The notes under the pieces were generated by a model, which was given only the letters and a program-made list of their open reading frames with translations, was not told the origin of the DNA and ran no database searches. Positions 59,854-64,000 of a stretch of 64,000 nucleotides of DNA are shown here, in pieces. How positions within the stretch are numbered: position 1 is the first letter of the stretch; every line of letters starts with the position of its first letter. This stretch comes from Brevundimonas sp. G8 (GTDB lineage: Bacteria > Pseudomonadota > Alphaproteobacteria > Caulobacterales > Caulobacteraceae). Where the stretch lies: contig NZ_LR732816.1 of the NCBI RefSeq assembly GCF_902506205.1, positions 2,055,604-2,119,603 of the forward strand. Direction: 5' to 3'. The translations under genes and the position numbers were made by a program.

Positions 59854-61655
59854 GGGACGCTCTTGCAGACGAGGTAATCGAGGGGAGGGACGCGGACGGC
59901 GACACTGGCGGGCGCGGAAGATCGGGCGGCGCAATCACCGCGCAGACCCTGCCACCGAAGCGAGCCGGGCTCCACCTCGACCTGGGCCGCGACGGGCGCG
60001 GTCGAGGTGTTGAACAGGACCAGGATTTCGCCCCCGTCCTCGCCCCCGTCCTGGCCCATGCGCGACAAGGCGAACAGGCCCGGCTTGTCGCCATAGGCGC
60101 GGACCACCTGACGACCGCGTCGCAGGGCCGGTTCGGCGGCGCGGATGCGGGCCATCTCGGCGATGGCGCGATACAGCGGCGCGTCGGTGGAATAGGCGGG
60201 CTGACGGCCGCCGACGGGCGTCTCGCTCGCATAAATCGGGGTCTGGCTTGGCCACATGTCCTGGCGCGAGTTTCCGTATCCGCCCGCGCCGGCGAAGCCC
60301 TGTTCGTCGCCGTAATAGAGGGTTGGCACGCCCCGGCTCAACATCATCAGGGCATGGGCCAGGGCGATGCGCGACTGAAGTTCGGCGTCGCCCGCGTTCG
60401 GATTGGCCTGTTTCACGAAGAAGCCGACCCGGCCCATGTCGTGGTTGCCCAGGAAGGTCGGCAGGATGGCGGCCGTGTCGGCGCCCTTGTCGTAAATCGT
60501 GTCAGCGTCGAACAGCTTGGCCAGGGCGTCGGTGCCGACCTTGCCCGAGGCCGCGTCCACCGCCTGTTTCTGGAACGGGAAGTCCAGCACGGCCGGATAG
60601 CCGTCGACCCGCGTGAACCGCGCGGTCACGGCCGGGTCGGGATCATAGACCTCGCCGAAGATGTGGAAGTTCGGAATGCCCTTGGCCTCGGCGCGGGCGA
60701 TCGTGGCGGGGATGAAGGCCTGCCAGAACGCGGGGTTCACATGGCGTGCGGTGTCGATTCGGAAACCGTCGATGCCGTATTTGTCGATCCAGCCGCCGAA
60801 GACGTCGATCATGCCCTGGATCACGACCGGATCCTCCGTCAGCAGGTCGTCCAGACCGGCGAAGTCCCCGTCCAGCGAGCTTTCGCCCGAGAAGGTGCTC
60901 TCACCCCGGTTATGATAGTGGATCGGGTCATTCAGCCAGGCCGGAACCTTGGCGTTCTCCTCGCCCGCCGGGACGTAAGGCGTATAGGCGTAGTCGGGCC
61001 GGGTCAGACGCGAGAAGTCGCGGCCGTCGAAGCCTTCGTTGATCGGCGCGCCATCGACGCCGCCCCGACGGGTATAGGGATAGTCGGCGCGGCTGCGATA
61101 GGCGCAGCGCCCCTCGGGACATTCGCGGTACTGGATCACGTCGGCGGTGTGGTTGGCGACGATGTCCAGATAGACCTTCATGCCGCGCGCATGGGCGGCC
61201 TCGACCAGGGCGCGCATCACCGCCTCGTCGCCGAAGTGCGGATCGACGGCCGTGAAGTCGGTGATCCAGTATCCGTGGTGCGCCGCGCCGGTATAGTTTC
61301 CGTGCGACTGGACCGGCTTGTTCTTGAAGATGGGGGGCAGCCAAACCGCCGTGGCGCCTAGGCCCTGGATATAATCGAGCCGCTGGGTCACGCCCGCCAG
61401 ATCGCCGCCGTGGTAGAAGTCGGTGTCGGCCGGGTCGAAACCGCTCTTCAGCCGCTCGGCCGGATAGCCGCCGTGATCGTTCGACGGATCGCCATTGGCG
61501 AACCGGTCCGGCAGCAGGAAATAGATCACCTCGTCCTGAGGCAGGCGCTGGCGCAGGTCGGCCAAGCTGTCGGCGTTGGCGTTTGATGCCGCCAGCAGGC
61601 TGGCTGCGGCCATCATGGCGTGCAGTCCGTTTCGGACGGCTTTCCTCTTCCTCAT
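59850..61655 (-). CDS. GH13 alpha-amylase-like, exported
   Basis: A 601-residue family GH13 enzyme with an N-terminal signal peptide (about 1-30, ASNANADS). The N-terminal segment EVIYFLLPDRFANGDPSNDH resembles cyclomaltodextrinases and periplasmic amylases. Active-site segments are VYLDIVANHT, GIDGFRIDTARHV (nucleophile Asp), FHIFGEVYDPD (acid/base Glu) and FLGNHDMGRV. The start at 61655 has GGGAG eight bases upstream. It is the first gene of the pair with the cytoplasmic alpha-glucosidase, divergent from the TonB-dependent receptor. It probably shortens maltodextrins in the periplasm or at the surface. Confidence 0.91.
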   Translation of the reverse strand: MRKRKAVRNGLHAMMAAASLLAASNANADSLADLRQRLPQDEVIYFLLPDRFANGDPSNDHGGYPAERLKSGFDPADTDFYHGGDLAGVTQRLDYIQGLGATAVWLPPIFKNKPVQSHGNYTGAAHHGYWITDFTAVDPHFGDEAVMRALVEAAHARGMKVYLDIVANHTADVIQYRECPEGRCAYRSRADYPYTRRGGVDGAPINEGFDGRDFSRLTRPDYAYTPYVPAGEENAKVPAWLNDPIHYHNRGESTFSGESSLDGDFAGLDDLLTEDPVVIQGMIDVFGGWIDKYGIDGFRIDTARHVNPAFWQAFIPATIARAEAKGIPNFHIFGEVYDPDPAVTARFTRVDGYPAVLDFPFQKQAVDAASGKVGTDALAKLFDADTIYDKGADTAAILPTFLGNHDMGRVGFFVKQANPNAGDAELQSRIALAHALMMLSRGVPTLYYGDEQGFAGAGGYGNSRQDMWPSQTPIYASETPVGGRQPAYSTDAPLYRAIAEMARIRAAEPALRRGRQVVRAYGDKPGLFALSRMGQDGGEDGGEILVLFNTSTAPVAAQVEVEPGSLRWQGLRGDCAARSSAPASVAVRVPPLDYLVCKSVP

Positions 61656-61704
61656 GGCGCTTGCTCCCTGCCGTCTGGAAAATGCAAAGCCTTCCAGATC
61701 GATT

Positions 61705-61718
61705 TGCAAGATTTTGCA
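61705..61718. promoter_or_regulatory. Putative LacI-family operator, amylase side
   Basis: A perfect inverted repeat TGCAA-GATT-TTGCA lies 50 bases upstream of the amylase start in the divergent spacer. Confidence 0.6.
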
Positions 61719-61859
61719 GCAATGGTTGCCACTGTCAACGCGGGTTTAATTTGCTGCGATGCAGCGCAAGCGCCGCCGGTAGTGACCTTATGCCGATGTT
61801 GTAGGGGGCGAAAGCAACGCTGATAGAGGGCCGGAATCGGGCGCTCACATTAACTGCTT

Positions 61860-61891
61860 GCAACGTTGCTAAAGATTTGCATATTTTTGCG
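61860..61891. promoter_or_regulatory. Putative LacI-family operators, receptor side
   Basis: Two adjacent sites: GCAACGTTGC (61860-61869), a perfect palindrome with the central CG usual for LacI-family operators, and TGCAT-ATTT-TTGCG (61878-61891), which matches the TGCAA-N4-TTGCA pattern at eight of ten positions. They lie 50-80 bases upstream of the receptor start. Confidence 0.55.
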
Positions 61892-61944
61892 ACGGCTTCA
61901 GATCGCGACGCTCAGAAACGCGGTCAGCCCCAGGGAGGATGACC

Positions 61945-64000
61945 ATGTTCCAACGTCTCAACCGGCGCGCGCGCCTGCTATCCGGCGTCGCTTTCGGCGC
62001 AGCCGCCATGATGTCGGTCGGCGCCGCGCAAGCCCAGACCGCCGCCACGACGCCTCAGGCCGACGGCCAGGCGACGGAAGTCGGCGAAATCGTCGTCACC
62101 GGCATCCGCCGCTCCATCGAGGCTTCGATCGCAGCCAAGGCCGCAAACACCTCGATCGTCGAAGTCATCTCGGCCGAAGACATCGGCAAGCTGCCGGACG
62201 TTTCGATCGCCGAATCCCTGGCCCGTCTGCCCGGCGTGACCTCACAGCGCCTCGATGGCCGCAGCCAGGCCATCTCGATCCGCGGCCTCGGCCCCGACTT
62301 CACCACCGCCCTGCTGAACGGGCGCGAACTGGTCACGACCGGCGACAACCGCGGCGTGGAGTTCGATCAGTTTCCGTCGGAACTGCTGGGCGGCGTGACC
62401 GTGTACAAGACGCCCGACGCCGCCCTGGTCGGCCAAGGGCTGGCCGGCACGGTCGATCTGCGCACCGTGCGCCCTCTGGCCTATGGCCGTCAGGCCCTGG
62501 CGGTGAACTATCGCCACGAGTGGAACGACATCGGCGCCCTGAACTCGGGCACGACCGACAAGGGCGACCGCTACACCATCTCCTATATCGACCAGTTCCT
62601 GGACGGGACGCTGGGCGTTGCGCTGGGTTACGCCCACATGAGCTCGCCCTATCAGTCCGAGCGCTTCAATAGCTGGGGCTATCCAAACTACACCGACGGC
62701 AATCTGATCACTGGCGGCGTGAAGCCCTATGTCATGTCGTCCGAACTGGAGCGCGACGGCTATATGGGCGTGCTGGAATGGCGCCCGAACGATCGTATCC
62801 ATTCCACGATCGACGCCTTCTATTCCGAGTTCAAGAACACCCAGGTCCTGCGCGGCATCGAGTTCCCGCTGGCCTGGGGTGGTCTGGCCGAAAACCCTGG
62901 CCGCAGCGACACTGTGCTGGGCGGTTGCCAGGTCACCAACAACGTCCCGACGCCGAACGTCTGCCGTCCCGCTCCGTCGCTACGCCCCGGCTATACCGTC
63001 GAGGACGGCCTGATCGTCGCCGGCACCTGGGACAACATCAAAGGCGTGGTCCGCAACGACCTGAACAAGCGTGACAGCAACATCACGGCCTTGGGCTGGA
63101 ACACAGAGTTCGTCGCCAGCGACGATTGGACCCTCGGGCTGGACCTCAGCTACTCCAAGGTCGAGCGCAACGACATCATCCTTGAAACCAACGCCGGCAC
63201 GGGCCGCAACATCAACGGCGCGCTGGACACTTTAGGCTTCGTCCTGACCGACGACGGCGTGACCCGGTTCACCAGCCAGCTCAACTATGCCGACCCGTCC
63301 CTGATCCGCATCACCTCGGCCCAGGGCTGGGGCTCGGACGTCATTCCGGGCGGCCAGGTCGGCTATATGAACACCCCGTCCATCGAGGACGAAATCAAGG
63401 CCGTTCGCCTCACCGCCACGCGTGAACTGCACCAGAGCCCGTTCAAGTCGATCGACTTCGGTGCGAACTATTCGGAACGCACGAAGAGCTTCGTCAACGA
63501 CCAGTATTACCTCGGCGTCCCTGGCGGCGGCGATCTGACGGTGCCGTCGGACTATCTGCTGGATCCGACCGACCTGGGCTACCTCGGCATCTCTCAGGTG
63601 CTGAGCTATGACGCGCTGGGTTTGGTCAACAGCGGCCTGCTGGATCGCGTTCGCAACCCCAACGCCGACGTCGCCGCCGGCAATTGGGTTGTGACCGAAA
63701 AGGTCTCGACCGCCTATATCCGCGCCAACATAGATCACAACCTGTTCGGTCGCGCGCTGACCGGCAACGTCGGCATGCAGTTCGTCTACACCGACCAGGA
63801 AGGCCGCGGCTTCGAGGCCCAGCAACTGAGCGCCGGCGTCGCCGCCGTCACTGAGGTCACGGGCGGCGCGAAATATCTGGAGATCCTGCCCAGCTCGAAC
63901 TTCATCCTGGAGGTCGGCGACGATCTGTTCGCCCGCTTCGCGGTGGCTCGCACCCTGGCGCGTCCGCGCATGGACGACATGCGCGCCTCGCGGAACTTCT
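61945..64000 (+). CDS. TonB-dependent outer-membrane receptor, maltodextrin type (3' end missing)
   Basis: The reading frame is open from the ATG at 61945 (GGGAGG seven bases upstream) to the window edge, 685 codons. A signal peptide (ending AAQAQ) is followed by VGEIVVTGIRRSIEASIAAK and ISAEDIGKLPDVSIAESLAR, hallmarks of the TIGR01782 receptor family to which Caulobacter MalA belongs, then the plug domain and barrel strands. With the surrounding glycosidases it should take up maltodextrins across the outer membrane with TonB energy. Expression is probably controlled by the LacI-type regulator through the upstream sites. Confidence 0.92.
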   Translation, partial: MFQRLNRRARLLSGVAFGAAAMMSVGAAQAQTAATTPQADGQATEVGEIVVTGIRRSIEASIAAKAANTSIVEVISAEDIGKLPDVSIAESLARLPGVTSQRLDGRSQAISIRGLGPDFTTALLNGRELVTTGDNRGVEFDQFPSELLGGVTVYKTPDAALVGQGLAGTVDLRTVRPLAYGRQALAVNYRHEWNDIGALNSGTTDKGDRYTISYIDQFLDGTLGVALGYAHMSSPYQSERFNSWGYPNYTDGNLITGGVKPYVMSSELERDGYMGVLEWRPNDRIHSTIDAFYSEFKNTQVLRGIEFPLAWGGLAENPGRSDTVLGGCQVTNNVPTPNVCRPAPSLRPGYTVEDGLIVAGTWDNIKGVVRNDLNKRDSNITALGWNTEFVASDDWTLGLDLSYSKVERNDIILETNAGTGRNINGALDTLGFVLTDDGVTRFTSQLNYADPSLIRITSAQGWGSDVIPGGQVGYMNTPSIEDEIKAVRLTATRELHQSPFKSIDFGANYSERTKSFVNDQYYLGVPGGGDLTVPSDYLLDPTDLGYLGISQVLSYDALGLVNSGLLDRVRNPNADVAAGNWVVTEKVSTAYIRANIDHNLFGRALTGNVGMQFVYTDQEGRGFEAQQLSAGVAAVTEVTGGAKYLEILPSSNFILEVGDDLFARFAVARTLARPRMDDMRASRNF

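Overview
The window is high-GC DNA from an alphaproteobacterium of the Caulobacteraceae type, most like Brevundimonas or Caulobacter. The evidence is a CcrM-type GANTC methyltransferase gene, an alphaproteobacterial RpoH, a gene-transfer-agent host-specificity gene, a TIGR01782-like TonB-dependent receptor beside a maltose-type locus, and very strong G/C bias at third codon positions. No tRNA, rRNA, CRISPR array or intact insertion sequence was seen.

Layout. 1-4.4 kb: the 3' part of mutY, a glycogen-debranching-type glucosidase and a family-4 glycosyltransferase. 4.6-6.4 kb: ccrM with its putative regulatory region, a palindromic intergenic repeat and two very small genes. 6.4-9.9 kb: an EmrAB-type efflux operon led by a TetR regulator with a clear operator. 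9.9-14.8 kb: a GNAT enzyme and two exported S46 dipeptidyl-peptidases, with a second copy of the intergenic repeat between the peptidase genes. 15-18 kb: a DevBCA-like ABC exporter operon. 18-23.2 kb: mostly single genes (crotonase, DUF1289, retropepsin-like protease, pgsA, carbonic anhydrase, uvrC). 23.5-27.5 kb: an autotransporter passenger domain joined out of frame to a fragment of the gene-transfer-agent tail gene; a 33-bp inverted copy of passenger sequence lies exactly at the join.

27.5-39.1 kb is housekeeping: a DnaJ-family gene, serC, purA, a pseudo-receiver protein, rpoH, an rluD-gnat pair, a DUF2799 lipoprotein, and a glycolytic run gap - small membrane protein - pgk - fba. 39.3-48.7 kb is a compact branched-chain amino acid operon, ilvD-ilvC-ilvB-ilvM-leuA-leuC-leuD-leuB. 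It is preceded by what looks like a complete ribosome-mediated attenuator: a leader peptide with a run of rare Leu/Val/Ile codons, an antiterminator pairing and a terminator. The operon's AHAS small subunit is of the short IlvM type and its LeuA lacks the usual C-terminal regulatory domain, so control may have moved from allostery to transcription.

48.9-51 kb holds amtB and a TorF-type putative porin. 51-64 kb is a maltose/maltodextrin locus arranged as two divergent units. GH97-MFS-GH15 faces a LacI-family regulator, and two GH13 enzymes face a TonB-dependent receptor that runs off the window. TGCA-type inverted repeats lie in both divergent spacers and are candidate operators.

The three most notable points are the ilv-leu attenuator with its apparently desensitised enzymes, the autotransporter/GTA junction, and the shared operator-like sites of the maltose locus.
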